Shown: piece after piece, positions 10,140 through 21,585 of the stretch
How positions within the stretch are numbered: position 1 is the stretch's first letter
Layout: each line of letters starts with the position of its first letter
Assembly: GCF_001704415.2 (NCBI RefSeq)
Contig: NC_030811.1
Coordinates: forward strand, 51,077,591-51,141,590
Direction of reading: 5' to 3'
DNA from: Capra hircus
Taxonomy: Eukaryota; Chordata; Mammalia; Artiodactyla; Bovidae
DNA length: 64,000 nucleotides
Notes under the pieces: generated by a model
Databases searched by the model: none
What the model saw: the letters and a program-made list of their open reading frames with translations, nothing else
What the model was told of the DNA's origin: nothing
Translations under genes and position numbers: made by a program

Positions 10140-10784
10140 GTCTACAAAATCCATTATCTGAATAAGAGATTTCTAAATCATCAATAGAACCAGTATACGT
10201 AATCTTACTACCAACCAAATATCACCTTAGTAAATAAAGCTATTTGTAGAACATACATGAATGCCTATGACTTCAGTTTCCTTATTCCTGTATACAACTG
10301 TTAAACAGTTCTTCATACATCACACATTCCCTCAGCAAAAACTACTAAGATCATGACTCTTAAATCCCAGGCTTGAATAATAAATCCTGCCTGACAACAT
10401 CGCATTTACAAAGGCAGTAACTACGGCACTCCAGCCTTGATGAAACTCCCTGGGTTTCTTTCCAGTTTCAAATTCATGCCAGTCTGCCTTCCAGTCAGTC
10501 TGCTTCTTAGATCTCACCATCCACTCACCAAACTTTTTTCAATGCAGCACTCATATTCACTCCCTTACTGAGAATCTGAGGTCAGAGGGCACTAATTCCT
10601 TTATTAGAGATACAGAAATCTCTGAAGTTCTCCCTGATCACCAAAATGGTTTCATTTTTCCTTATTTATACTTTGAGTAAAATTTCTGTAGGTGAGGTTT
10701 CAACTTCATTGTTCAAGATGGCAGCATCTGTTCCAGGCAGAAAGATAGGGGAGTGTCAAAGAAGAGTGACAAAAGACAAGTACT
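10140..10784. other. Unique sequence
   Basis: No gene or clear repeat recognised. Confidence 0.5.
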
Positions 10785-10796
10785 AGCCTTCTGTTT

Positions 10797-11073
10797 CGGA
10801 GAAGGCAATGGCACCCCACTCCAGTACTCCTGCCTGGAAAATCCCATGGATGGAGGAGCCTGGTGGGCTGCAGTCCATGGGGTCTCGAAGAGTCGGACAC
10901 GACTGAGCAACTTCACTTTCACTTTTCACTTTCATGCATTGGAGAAGGAAATGGCAGCCCACTCCAGTGTTCTTGCCTGAAGAATCCCAGGGACAGGGGC
11001 CTGGTGGGCTGCCATCTATGGGGTTGCACAGACTCAGACACGACTGAAGCGACTTAGCAGCAGCAGCAGCAGC
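10797..11073 (-). mobile_element. Full-length Bov-A2 SINE
   Basis: Two Bov-A monomers joined by the CACTTTCACTTTTCACTTTC linker, with a terminal GCA-repeat head at 11058-11073. Flanks AGCCTTCTGTTT (10785-10796) and AGCCTTCTCTTT (11074-11085) form a 12-bp target duplication with one mismatch. Confidence 0.92.
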
Positions 11074-11085
11074 AGCCTTCTCTTT

Positions 11086-11849
11086 AGGAAGGCACTCAGG
11101 CTGCCACAGGACAGTTCCACTTACATCTCACTGTCCAGAATTGGGTTACATGGCATCACTAGCTGAAAGGGTTCTGAAAAGTATTTATTCAGGGTGATCT
11201 CATGCTAAGCTCAGAATTCTATCAGTCTGTAAGAAGGCATCAAAAACTGACAAGTAGTCTGACACAAATTTGCCTGTGATTCTTCTTACTGAATAACAGC
11301 AGAACAAAATTTACATCAGCACCAAATTTTGAAATCTTAGAGAATTTGTTTAAAAAAAAAAAACAACTTTTAGGGAATAGTTCTCCTTTCCACTTGTCAC
11401 ATGCTGCTAGCACCTTTGCTCGTCTTCCCTCATGTGCGTTAAAGTCTAGTATCTTGTTTCTCCATTTCACAAATGTAATTGTGGCATTTTCTGAACTTGA
11501 AAGATTAGCAAACTGTTTCAAGCTCCAGATAATGAGAAAGTTAATCTACGTCTGGTTGAGTGGTTTTTTTTTTTTCTTCTATTTGCCAGGAAGCTCAGAA
11601 ATGGGTTTGCAATATTTAAACAACTAAATAGTAAAATTATTACTACTGCATTTTCTTAGAGGGTCTTAAGTGCAGACTCTATTCTCTGTTCACTAAAAGC
11701 AGAGATCAACTAACCAAAGAAAATCTATTGATCATAAATTTAACTGCAATTGATTTGAACTTTCACCTTTTCTTAATAGAATCTAGCTTTGCATTTTTGA
11801 ATGTATTATGCAAAATGACTGGATAAAAGTGTTTGTTTGTAAAAATATT
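11086..11849. other. Unique sequence with A-run and T-run
   Basis: Contains A-run ~11352-11363 and T-run ~11564-11574. No gene or repeat assigned. Confidence 0.5.
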
Positions 11850-11966
11850 TTAATTTATTTATTAGCTGAGCCACACAGCTCTCAGGTTCTCAGTTCTCTG
11901 ACCAGGGAATGAACCATGGCAGAGACAGCCGGGAATCCTAACCACTAGGCAACCAGGGAACCCCCA
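11850..11966 (-). mobile_element. CHR-type tRNA SINE
   Basis: Reverse-complement CHR: A-rich tail as AATTTATTTATTAGCTG, then GACCAGGGAATGAACC (B-box region) and the head ACCAGGGAACCCCC at the right. Confidence 0.8.
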
Positions 11967-12890
11967 CAAAACATTTTCTTTTAAACTAGAAAACGAAGTT
12001 ATGAAGTTTTTTACATGAAAATTTAATTCAGTGCTACTGATGAGGGAAAATTTAGGCCTTTGGTACACTCAAAGTTAAAGTGGAACTTTCCAGCATGAAG
12101 TATTTTCAGAGAACAAAACTGAAGTAGAGATTTTAAACGTCTTATTATTGCCATATTGCTAAGGCTGGTCTTTTATTAGATTGGTTTTCATTTCTTCTTG
12201 TTTTTCCCCCTTTCCCCTCAAGATTTTCCAAAAATTCCTGTAATAATAGATTCTTTTAGAAGGTTATTTATCACTGTGATAATGAAGATTTGGAAGCAGT
12301 TTTTGCTCTGGTTCTCTTGTTGCCCTCCCTGGCATTAGCAGCTAGAAATCTGAGATGGAAAGACGTAGACATTCCAAGATTTATTTTAGCATTCATAGCG
12401 CTATTAGGCTGACCAGAGGCATTTTTATTTGAACTTTCACATCCTATGCTCAGAATACAAAATTTGATGGTCTGTGTTGAAACTGTTCTCATGGGACACT
12501 GAGCCCATTTAGAATAGGTTACATTCTAAAATAAAAAATTAAGACTGAACTATGTAACTGATTGGTCACCACTTGCTCTTAGGAATAAAGACAAACATTA
12601 ATGATTCACTTCCCTTTAAGTGTTCCTCCTTCAAAAAGAGCACAGTATTCTTTATTTTAAATTATTTAATTAAAAATGATAATGTAACATTCTCAAGCAA
12701 AAATTATCAGACTGGTATAAAGTGAAAAGCAAAAGTACCTTTCCCTAATATTACTATTCTGAATTTTAATAGGGATTTCCAAAATGCCTTCTAAAAGGTT
12801 TGTACTAATTTACATTCCAGTATTCCTTAAATATAAACAAATATACTTAATAATTCTTTATTCATTTGCTCAGACCCTTTCCATATTTAC
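11967..12890. other. Unique sequence
   Basis: AT-rich; the 73-codon minus-strand open frame at 12271-12492 has no features that would make it a gene. Confidence 0.5.
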
Positions 12891-12894
12891 TGAT

Positions 12895-13075
12895 TATTAA
12901 TCTAATTTAGTTTCACAGCTTTCCTATGAGATCAACATATTAATCTCCCAGTTTTACAAATCAAAAGACAAAAATAAAGAGACTCTAAGTTGCTCAACAG
13001 TAACTTTACGGTGTGTTAGGAACTGAACTTAAACTTCCTACTTTGTGATAACATTATCTAGCCACTGACTCTCCA
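12895..13075 (-). mobile_element. MIR SINE (old)
   Basis: Reverse-complement MIR order: TTTCACAGCTTTCCTATGAG, CCCAGTTTTACAAATCAAAA, GTTGCTCAACAGTAAC and GGAACTGAACTT. Diverged, with no duplication visible. Confidence 0.65.
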
Positions 13076-13357
13076 GCCAATTGGGAAAGAAAAAAAAGAA
13101 AAGTCTACAGAAAACTATTTTTAAACGTTTGAACATTGAGACCCTGATAAATACCAAATATCACCCAACTAATCTGGTCACCTAATATTTTTCTCTGACT
13201 TTGAGTAAAAGTAATATTTATGACCATTTTGGTATCCTTTCTATATATGTGTCAATTGGGACTCATTAGCCCACAGTTATGAAGATTAATAAAGGTATTC
13301 ACTAATAAAAGGCATATCATCCTGGAAAAAAATGCAGTTCCTATATTTTAGAAATTC

Positions 13358-13611
13358 TGCTACTGCTACTGCTAAGTCACTTCAGTCGTGTCAGACTCTG
13401 TGCAACCCCATAGACGGCAGCCCGCCAGGCTCCTCCATCCCTGGGATTCTCCAGGCAAGAACACTGGAGTGGGTTGCCATTTCCTTCTCCAGTGCATGAA
13501 AGTGAAAAGTGAAAGTGAAGTTGCTCAGTCGTATCTGACTCTTCGCAACCCCATGGACTGCAGCCTACCAGGCTCCTCCATCCATGGGATTTTCCAGGCA
13601 AGAGTACTGGC
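13358..13611 (+). mobile_element. Bov-A2 SINE
   Basis: CTGCTACTG head, first monomer, TGCATGAAAGTGAAAAGTGA linker, second monomer ending AGAGTACTGG. Flanks TAGAAATTCT (13349-13358) and TAGGAAATGCT are a possible diverged duplication. Confidence 0.88.
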
Positions 13612-14918
13612 TCTAGGAAATGCTTTATCTTCAGTTTCGTATCTTACCACAAAATCTCTGTGGTACCTGGGCAAGCACTCTGCCTAGTCGTGTATTACTA
13701 CTTGAGAGACAAAAAAGCAACCAAGGTATAGGGCAGTTCTGACTCTGGAAATCTCAGTCCTGAACTCAAGTGTTACAGTCACTCTGTAGAGTACCCCAAA
13801 ACTAGCTGAAGCTTATATGAGAAATGAAGTTACTTTTCTGCTCTCTCATACAAAGCTGATGGCCAAAACTATCTCTTCTAACGTCCCTTAGGCTGTCAAA
13901 TCAAATTGAACCCATAGTTCTCACTCAAGGGCTTTAAAAGAGGCTTTTTCCATTGCTATTATCGCTTAAATTCATACTTGGCCTTCACAAAAGTGACTTA
14001 GGACAGGAATTCATAGTACAGGGACATGTTTGAGTAAGAAAAATGGATGTCCTCTTTGTTGAACTAAATAATAATCCTGTTCTAGTAACAGCTTTGGAAC
14101 TAGGTTGTCAGATTCCCATTAAATTTAATTCTGCAGGTCTAAACCTCCAGGACTGGAATTATCTTTGTTCAACTGATGTTCATAGTTTTTTTGCAAGGCT
14201 ATCAGTGGATGAGAAATGAAAATGTTAGGTAAACATCTTGAAGGCTAAAAGTAAATCTGGTTATTTGGGGAATATTCAGGTAACAAATTCAAATTCACTT
14301 TGAAAGTTTGAGGTCATGTAGGCACAACCTCTACATCCTATGAAGCAAGAAAAAGACTGAATTTAGAGACTGAGCTTTCATATCAATTTTGTTTAGCTTA
14401 TGAAATTTCATTTCTCATTAACAGCTCTGTAGTCTCTCATTTTGATGCCTCTCAATCGCTTTTGTTAAATCCTGATGGTTTCTGATGGTTTCTGCAGAAT
14501 TTGGTTAGGCTGGATTCAAGGTATCCAGTGGAGATTTAGCTTTTCTGGTTTGTTTGCTTGTTTAATTGTACATATGGATAAAAAGTAGCTTTCCTGGCAG
14601 AACTTGGAAGTCAGAACAGACTGATGTGTAAATGAGCAGATGGGAATCTGACCTTGTCTGGATGAACTGGGGAAAAAAAAAAAACCCAGCACCCTAATAT
14701 CAAACCTTCCTGGTATCAAGTATTTTCAACCCTAACCCTGTTTTGTATGGCCTTGGATAAAAATAGCAAGTCTGGAATTTCAGTTCTGTCAATTTATGGA
14801 GGAATTTGGGCAAGTTATTTACCCTGAGTAGTGGTTTACTCTTCCTTTCTAAGAATGAGATGATTGTTGAAGGAGTTTCAAGTTGTATTTGTTTGTCTGG
14901 CACGTGACAGGTATTCAG
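13612..14918. other. Unique sequence
   Basis: 1.3 kb without a recognised repeat or gene. Contains an A-run near 14676. Confidence 0.5.
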
Positions 14919-14920
14919 TA

Positions 14921-15490
14921 CAGTTATACCTCATGTCATTGTGTTTTGCTGTATTTCACTTCACAGACAATGGGTTTTTCGTTTTTAAACAAATTGAGGG
15001 TTTGTGGCAATCCTATAATAAGCAAGTCTGTCAGCACCATTTTTCCAGCAGCATTCACTCACTTCGTGTCTCTGGATCACATTTTGGTAATTCTTACAAT
15101 ATTTCAAATTTCTTCATTACTATTATTATTTTTATTATGGTGACCTGTGATCAGTGATCTTTGATGTTACTATTGCAAAAAGATAACTTGTTGAAGGCTC
15201 AGATGATGGTTAACATTTTTAGCAATAAAGTACTTTTAAATTAATGTATATTCATTGTTTTTTAAGACCTAATAATATTGCACATTTAATAAACTATAGT
15301 ATAATATAGACATAACTTTTATATGCCCTGGGAAACCAAAGAATTCATGTCACTCACTTTACTATGACATTCACTTTATTTTTTTTATTTATTTTTTTTT
15401 TAGTTTTTTATTTTTTAAATTTTAAAATCTTTAATTCTTTTTAGCATGGTGGTCTGGAACGGAACTCAAAATGTCTCCAAGGTATGCCTG
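14921..15490. mobile_element. Tigger1-like DNA transposon remnant
   Basis: Starts CAGTTATACCTCATGTC and ends CTCCAAGGTATGCCTG, forming inverted ends, each next to TA (14919-14920 and 15491-15492), the target of Tc1/mariner elements. Internal landmarks (GAGGGTTTGTGGCAATCC, CACTTCGTGTCTCTGGATCA, TGATCAGTGATCTTTGATGT, ATATGCCCTGGGAAACC) match mammalian Tigger1. The transposase region is gone, so this is a short internal-deletion form. A ~70-bp T-rich L1 tail is inserted near its right end. Confidence 0.85.
15375..15444 (-). mobile_element. Very short L1 3' end in the Tigger element
   Basis: Poly-T-rich stretch then TTTTAAAATCTTTAATTCTT, the reverse complement of the L1 3' end seen at 44410-44436. 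It separates CACTTTATT from AGCATGGTGGTCTGG of the Tigger element. Confidence 0.6.
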
Positions 15491-15494
15491 TAAA

Positions 15495-15607
15495 TCATGT
15501 GTTTGATCAAACTCCAGGAGATAATGAAGGACAGGGAAGCCCAGCGTGCTACTGTCCATGGGGTCACAATGAGTTGGATACAACTGAGCAACTGAATAAC
15601 AACAAAA
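15495..15607 (+). mobile_element. Short ruminant SINE 3' part (ART2/Bov-A-related)
   Basis: Contains AACTCCAGGAGATAATGAAG, GTCCATGGGGTCACAATGAG and an ACAACAAAA tail. Exact 11-bp copies of ATGCCTGTAAA flank it (15484-15494 and 15608-15618), so it was inserted across the right end of the Tigger element. Confidence 0.75.
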
Positions 15608-15659
15608 ATGCCTGTAAACAGTAACTGCGGAACTAATCAAAAAATAGTTAAACATTATC

Positions 15660-16517
15660 ACAACGCCAGCTGAGACATGAGACAGACATTTTATCACTAA
15701 GTCTCTCCTATTAAACGTTGCCGGGAGAAGTGTCAATAACCTCAGATATGCAGATGACACCACCCTTTTGGCAGAAAGTGAAGAGGAACTAAAAAGCCTC
15801 TTGATGAAAGTGAAAGAGGAGAGCAAAAAAGTTCAGAAAACGAAGATCATGGCATCCGGTCCCATCACTTCAAGGGAAATAGATGAAACAGTGGAAACAG
15901 TGTCAGACTTTATTTGTGGGGGGCTCCAAAATCACTGCAGATGGTGATTGCAGCCATGAAATTAAAAGACACTTACTCCTTGGAAGAAAAGTTATGAACA
16001 ACCTAGACAGCATATTCAAAAGCAGAGACATTACTTTGCCGACTAAGGTCCATCTAGTCAAGGCTATGGTTTTTCCTGTGGTCACGTATGGATGTGAGAG
16101 TTGGACTGTGAAGAAGGCTGAGCGCTGAAGAATTGATGCTTTTGAACTGTGGTGTTGGAGAAGACTCTTGAGAGTCCCTTGGACTGCAAGGAGATCTAAT
16201 CAGTCCATTCTGAAGGAGATCAGCCCTGGGATTTCTTTGGAAGGAATGATGCTAAAGCTGAAACTCCAGTACTTTGGCCATCTCATGTGAAGAGTTGACT
16301 CATTGGAAAAGACTCTGATGCTGGGAGAAATTGGGGGCAGGAGGAGAAGGGGACGACAGAGGATGAGATGGCTGGATGGCATCATGGACTTGATGGACGT
16401 GAGTCTGAGTGAACTCCGGGAGATGGTGATGGACAGAGAGGCCTGGTGTGCTGCGATTCATGGGATCGCAAAGAGTTGGACACGACTGAGTGACTGAATT
16501 GAACTGAAGAGAACTGA
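15660..16517 (+). mobile_element. BovB 3' copy with foreign-looking 5' end
   Basis: BovB sequence begins at about 15719 (CGGGAGAAGTGTCAATAACC, just upstream of the YADD-coding box) and ends in a degenerate ACTGA tail. Flanks TTAAACATTATC (15648-15659) and TTAAACATTTTC (16518-16529) suggest the insertion includes ~55 bp before the BovB part that I cannot match. The RT-derived coding sequence is frameshifted and has a TGA at GCGCTGAAG near 16126. Confidence 0.82.
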
Positions 16518-16796
16518 TTAAACATTTTCAAGTGGTCTGGAATCATAGAAACATGTAAACTGGTCTAGAGTTCAAAAGGAGAAGAACCTGGGAAGTTCAT
16601 TCATCCATTCAACAAATAAAAGCAAAGAGAAGAATGCAAAGATGTCAGTCTATAAAGTCTCATACATACATCACAGTCTCATACATACATATTGCACAGT
16701 AGAACAAAATACATGCCACATGATAAACTGAGTTAAAGTTCTATGGAACTTTGAGAAACAGAGTATTTCTTCTAACTGAATTATGAGAAAATATTA

Positions 16797-17208
16797 CAGG
16801 ATTCCCCCACTACCCAAGAGCAGAGTATTCCTATGAAACTTTTCTTAAGCCACAGTTGTGTAAAGCAAAGACACAATTATCTTAGGACACATCTTGCTAA
16901 CGGAGGCAAAAAATAAACTGAGATAAAGCACAGATGTTCACAGACACAGTTCAAAACTATGGCAGCCTGATGCTGAGATGTTGAGTGTTGTTTCTGGGGA
17001 ACTCTCACTGCCTGGGGTATGCACTGCCTTCATAAAGGGTGACTGTGAAACACATAACACACATTATTTTTGATTTTTGCCTTTTTTCTTAGGTAAAATG
17101 CAAAAATCCTCTTTGAATTTCTTTCTGTTAGCAAAAACTGGTACTAATGTAACACCTTTCATAAAAAGTGTCATAATGTGAATTTTCAAAAAGTAGGAAA
17201 GATACTTG
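16797..17208. mobile_element. 412-bp TIR element (Tc1/mariner-like MITE), family unnamed
   Basis: Begins CAGGATTCCCCCACTACCC and ends AGTAGGAAAGATACTTG, an imperfect inverted pair bounded by TA on each side (16795-16796, 17209-17210). There is no coding capacity. A second copy starts at 63671 with the same internal landmarks (TTAGGACACATCTTGC, AGCACAGATG, CCTGATGCTGAG). I recognise it as an old interspersed family but cannot name it. Confidence 0.65.
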
Positions 17209-17236
17209 TATTTGTAAAAGGTAAGTAGGCAGGATG

Positions 17237-17440
17237 GTGGTTTAGTCGCTAAGTCATGTCCAAGTCTTGTGATCCCATGGACTGCAGCCTGCTAGGCACC
17301 TCTGTCCATGGGATTTTCCAGGCAACAGTACTAGAGTGGTTTGCCATTTCCTTTTCCTGGGGATCTTCCCAACCCAGGGATCTACCCGTCTCTTGCACTA
17401 CAGGCAGATTCTTTACCGAGTGAGCTACCAGGGAAGTCCT
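17237..17440 (-). mobile_element. Bov-tA SINE
   Basis: Bov-A part at left, reverse-complement tRNA-like head at right (GAGTGAGCTACCAGGGAAGT). GCAGGATG occurs on both sides (17229-17236, 17445-17452). Confidence 0.87.
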
Positions 17441-17604
17441 TTAAGCAGGATGTTAATGAGTAAATAGGCAAAGTGTGTGTATAAAGTATCATGGTATTCA
17501 ATTTGGCTAAAGCATGGCGTGAATAAAAAACAGTGTGAAATAAGACAAAAAAGGTAGATTTGGACCATACTGAAGAGGCATTGGAAGGCCAAGCAAAGGA
17601 ATTT

Positions 17605-17607
<3 letters not shown>

Positions 17608-17646
<39 letters not shown>
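17608..17646. repeat. (TA)n microsatellite with T-run
   Basis: About 13 TA units followed by a T-run of about 11. Confidence 0.9.
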
Positions 17647-17647
<1 letters not shown>

Positions 17648-18146
17648 GCAAAGGGAGAATATTACTGATATAATAGCTTTGCTAAGAGACTGTTCATTTG
17701 GGAGCTTTGTGAAAGAGAGTGCAAGGAAGAAATATCAAATGCAGGTAGGAGACTGCAGTGATACTGCTGAAAGATTGTGATGTGCCGATTTAAGGTAAGA
17801 ACAATGGGATAGAGGGAAAGGAGTGGATTCAAGAGTTGGGGCAACTAGAAAGTATAAAGTCTAGCAAATATACTGTTAATTAGTAAAGAAAGGAGGGTAA
17901 CATAGTATAGGTATTTCTCATTCCTTGTTTTTGTTATCACTGTAAAAATGTATGTTGTCTGATTTTGCCTTTATTTTCATTTAAAAAATATTTTAACCTT
18001 ATGTTAATTAAGGTGCTTAATAAACATGAGATGTTTATGTCATGATGATGATTATCTCATTAGGAATTAAAATAAAAGTTACTCTTATGTTTGACTTCTC
18101 TGTTTAATTCTTCCTAAAAGTACTGGACTTCTTTCAATCCTTTAAG
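17647..18146. other. Unique AT-rich sequence
   Basis: No gene or repeat recognised. Confidence 0.5.
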
Positions 18147-18310
18147 ATGGTTCTCAGTTCTGGCTACTCGTTAGAATAGACTCCCCTGAAGAACATTTTT
18201 GAAGTTCTAATATCTGTGCTCCAACCCTGGATAAATAAATCAGAATCACTGGGAATTAGACTTGGGCTTCAATATTTTCAATTTTAACCTCCCCACTGTT
18301 TCCAATATAC
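18147..18310 (+). mobile_element. MER5A-like hAT element remnant
   Basis: Order of GGTTCTCAGTTCTGGCTACT, ATATCTGTGCTCCAACCC, AATCAGAATCACTGGG and TTCAATTTTAACCTCCCCA resembles MER5A. Old and diverged. Confidence 0.55.
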
Positions 18311-19654
18311 AGCTTCAGTTGACCTTGCACCCCTGATCTTGAGTAAGATACACTGTTGTCTCTAAACAGACATACTTGCTCACATTGCTCTTTATCCATT
18401 CATTATAAAGCTCATCAAGTGCACACATTCCTGAATCTCAACTGAGGGGCAGTTACCCAGAATCCCCTGATGCTCAGTATTCCTTGCTGTTCTTCTCCCA
18501 CTCCACACCACTCCATCTCAGAAAAGCGAATAATCCCAATTCCTACGGGAAGTACAGACATGAGAAAAATCAATCTGAAGTTAATGTCGACACCACTGAT
18601 AGCAGAGTGCAAAGACAGAAAGAACATGCATCCTTGGTGAATTGAATTATCATATCAACCCAGAAGCCTAATCTATCAACTGGACTTCAGGTTATATGAA
18701 CCAAGAAATTTTATGTATCATTCAGATTACTTTGTGTTGGAGTGTCTATTACTGGCAAGAGTACCATATTATACTATCAGTCTTTTAAGCTCTTAAAATG
18801 ATTTTAGATCTTAACTGTTGATATCAGATTTGAAAGAAATGACAAAGTACAAGCCTGAAATGTGAAACCTTTGATAGGGTACCCAGCAAGAATATTCATA
18901 CTTTAGTGACAAACACGGGCTGTAAGTACTGCACAGCTGTGAAAACCTGGACTTTGAAATCTGATATATGTTCCAGCTGTATCCTGACCATTTGACTGTG
19001 TTCTTTTGTTTTAGCAGCATAAAGTATATTACATGAAATTTTCTTATAGTGTTATTTCAATGAACTTTCAAAGAAAAAAAAAGTCAAATTCTAGGCTCTG
19101 AATATGCCCTTAAAATGTAATCACACCTATACTATTACCAGAAACTACTATTATCTAATAAACCTTACTTGCTGAGAATACACTGAAAATCTGTTCCTTC
19201 AAAAGATGCTTCTAAAGATACAGGGAAGCATGAAAAAACAGGGAAAATATATTTATATTTGCTTATATATACATCAAGGAGCTCTATAAGCAAGAAACTA
19301 TGAATGATCAATGGTTCATTCCAAGGGGAACAAAGGGACTGGACAAATGAGTATATTGGGAGGAGACATAGCTATAAATACTCTTTAGTCTTTGAAATAA
19401 TGTGATTATATTACCTATGGACAATTTTAATTATTGTCACTATCACTCAAATAAAAATTAATTTTAAAATTCTAAAGTATACTTTTTACCATAAGTACTC
19501 TCAAATTAATTGATTATTCTGTCATCAAGAACCCACCAACATGAGAAATTCTACCATCTCCATTCAATGCCATATTACTCTTTTGGCTATAACAATACTA
19601 AAGTGAGAAATTAAAAAGTTTTTCTGTGAAATGCTCTTCTTAGTGATACAGATC
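18311..19654. other. Unique sequence
   Basis: 1.3 kb, AT-rich, A-run near 19074. No gene or confident repeat. Confidence 0.5.
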
Positions 19655-19890
19655 CATTTTTATTCAGTTCCGTTCAGTTCAGTTCAGTTGCTCAGTCGTG
19701 TCTGACTCTTTGCGACTCCATGAACCACAGCACGCCAGGCCTCCCTATCCATCACCAACTCCTGGAGTTTACCCAAACTCATGTCCATTAAGTCGGTGAT
19801 GCCATCCAACCATCTCATCCTCTGTTGTCCCCTTCTCCTCTTGCCCTCAGTCTTGCCCAACATGAGGGTCTTTTCAAATGAGTCAGCTCT

Positions 19891-20337
19891 TCACATCAGG
19901 TTGTGAAAGAATTGGAGTTTCAGCTTCAACATCAGTCCTTCCAATGAACACCCAGGACTGATTTCCTTTAGGATGGACTGGTTGGATCTCCTTGCAGTCC
20001 AAGGGACTCTCAAGAGACTTCTCCAACACCACAGTTTAAAAGTTTGAACACCATCAATTCTTCGGTGTTCAGCTTTCTTTATACTCCAACTCTTACATCC
20101 ATACATGACTACTGGAAAAACCAGAGGCTTGACTAGACGGACTTTTGTTGGCAAAGTAATGTCCCTGCTTTTTAATATGCTGTCTAGGTTGGTCATAACT
20201 TTCCTTCCAAGAAGTAAGCGTCTTTTAATTTCATGGCTGCAATCACCATCTCCCATGATTTTGGAGCCCAGAAAGTCAGCCACTGTTTCCACCGTTTCCC
20301 AATCTATTTCCTGTGATGTGATGGGACTGGATGCCAT
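19891..20337 (-). pseudogene. BovB C-terminal ORF fragment
   Basis: Continuation of the same BovB protein in the next frame after the single-base loss near 20365. It begins around MASSPITSQEIDWETVETV, has HEIKRRLLLGRKVMTNLDSI, YGCKSW and LLRVPWTARRSNQSI, and ends at FHNLM. In other copies the sequence continues (RRVDSLEKT), so a nonsense change stops it here. Function lost. Confidence 0.87.
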
Positions 20338-20363
20338 AATCTTAGTTTTCTGAATGTTGACCT

Positions 20364-21470
20364 TTAAGACAACTTTTCACTCTCCTCTTCCAGTTTCATC
20401 AAGAGGCTCTTTAGTTCTTCACTTTCTGCCATAAGGATGGTGTCATCTGCATATCTGAGGTTATTGATATTTCTCCCGGTGATCTTGTTTCCAGCTTGTG
20501 CTTCATCCAGCCCAGCGTTTCTCATGATGTACTCTGCATATAAGTTAAATAAGCAGCGTGACAATATCACTTTATTGTGATCCACACAGTCAAAGGCTTT
20601 AGCATAGTCAATAAAGCATAAATAGATGTTTTTCTGGAACTCTCTGGCTTTTTTGATGATCCAGCAGATGTTGGCAATTTGATCTCTGGTTCCTCTGCCT
20701 TTTTTAAAACCAGCTTGAACATCTGGAATTTCATGGTTCACATATTGTTGAAGCCTGGCTTGGGGAATTTTGAGCATTACTTTGCTAGTGTGTGAGATGA
20801 GTGCAATTGTGCAGTAGTTTGAGCGTTCTTTGGCATTGCCTTTCTTTGGGATTGGAATGAAAACTGACCTTTTCCAGTCCCATGGCCACTGCTGAGTTTT
20901 CCACATTTGCTGACATATTGAGTGCAGCACTTTCACAGCATCATCTTTTAGGATTTGAAACAGCTCAACTGGAATTCCGTCACCTCCACTAGCTTTGTTC
21001 ATAGTGATGCTTTCTAAGGCCCACTTGACTTCACATTCCAGGATGTCTGGCTCTAGGTGAGTGATCTCACCATTGTGATTATCTGGGTTGTGAAGATCTT
21101 TTTCGTATAATTCTTCTGTATATTCTTGCCACCTCTTCTTAATATCTTCTGCTTCTGTTAAGTCCCTACCATTTCTGTCCTTTGTTGTAACCATCTTTGC
21201 ATGAAATATTCCCTTGGTATCTCTAATTTTCTTGAAGAGATCTCTAGTCTTTCCCATTCTATTGTTTTCCTCTATTTCTTTGCACTGATCACTGAGGAAG
21301 GCTTTCTTATCTCTCCTTGCTAGTCTTTGGAACTCTGCATTCAAATGGGTATATATTTCCTTTTCTCCTTTGCTTTTTGCTTCTCTTCTTTTCACAGCTA
21401 TTTGGAAGGCTTCCTCAGGCAGCCATTTTGCTTTTTTACATTTCTTTTTCTTGGGGATGGTCTTGATCAC
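20364..21470 (-). pseudogene. BovB ORF, 368-codon frame with in-frame RT deletion
   Basis: The longest intact frame in the window. It covers the linker after the endonuclease (KKKCKKAKWLPEEAFQ) and the RT thumb-upstream region up to motif A (CFIDYAKAFDCVDHNK). It then jumps to VILSRCLFNLYAEY, in frame, so the segment normally holding LWKILKEMG and GKGVRQGC is missing. Motif C survives as YADD. The end at 20364 is a TAA caused by loss of one A in the GAAAAAGTT run. Loss of the B-motif region means no active RT. The first Met is only the first after the truncation. Confidence 0.9.
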
Positions 21471-21585
21471 TGTCTCCTATACAATGTTATGAACCTCCAT
21501 CCGTAGTTCATCAGGCACCCTGTCTATCAGTTCTAGTCCCTTGAATCTATTTCTCACTTCCACTGTATAATCATACATTTCTATT

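Larger units (their letters stand above)
19665..21575 (-). mobile_element. BovB, minus strand, left arm of head-to-head pair
   Basis: On the minus strand it runs from the region after the endonuclease (AGTGAGAAATAGATTC) to the ACTGA tail at 19665. Flanks CATTTTTATT (19655-19664) and CATTTCTATT (21576-21585) form a 10-bp duplication with one mismatch, marking it as an ordinary 5'-truncated insertion. A ~155-bp internal deletion near 20575 removes sequence between RT motifs A and B. Confidence 0.92.

Noticed and set aside
14864..15157. 97-codon plus-strand frame as a gene
   Set aside because: It lies mostly in the terminal part of the Tigger1-like element, which is non-coding in that family.
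20364..21470. A domesticated BovB reverse transcriptase gene
   Set aside because: The frame lacks RT sequence between motifs A and B, begins at a random truncation point and stops at a one-base loss; no promoter or splice context was seen.
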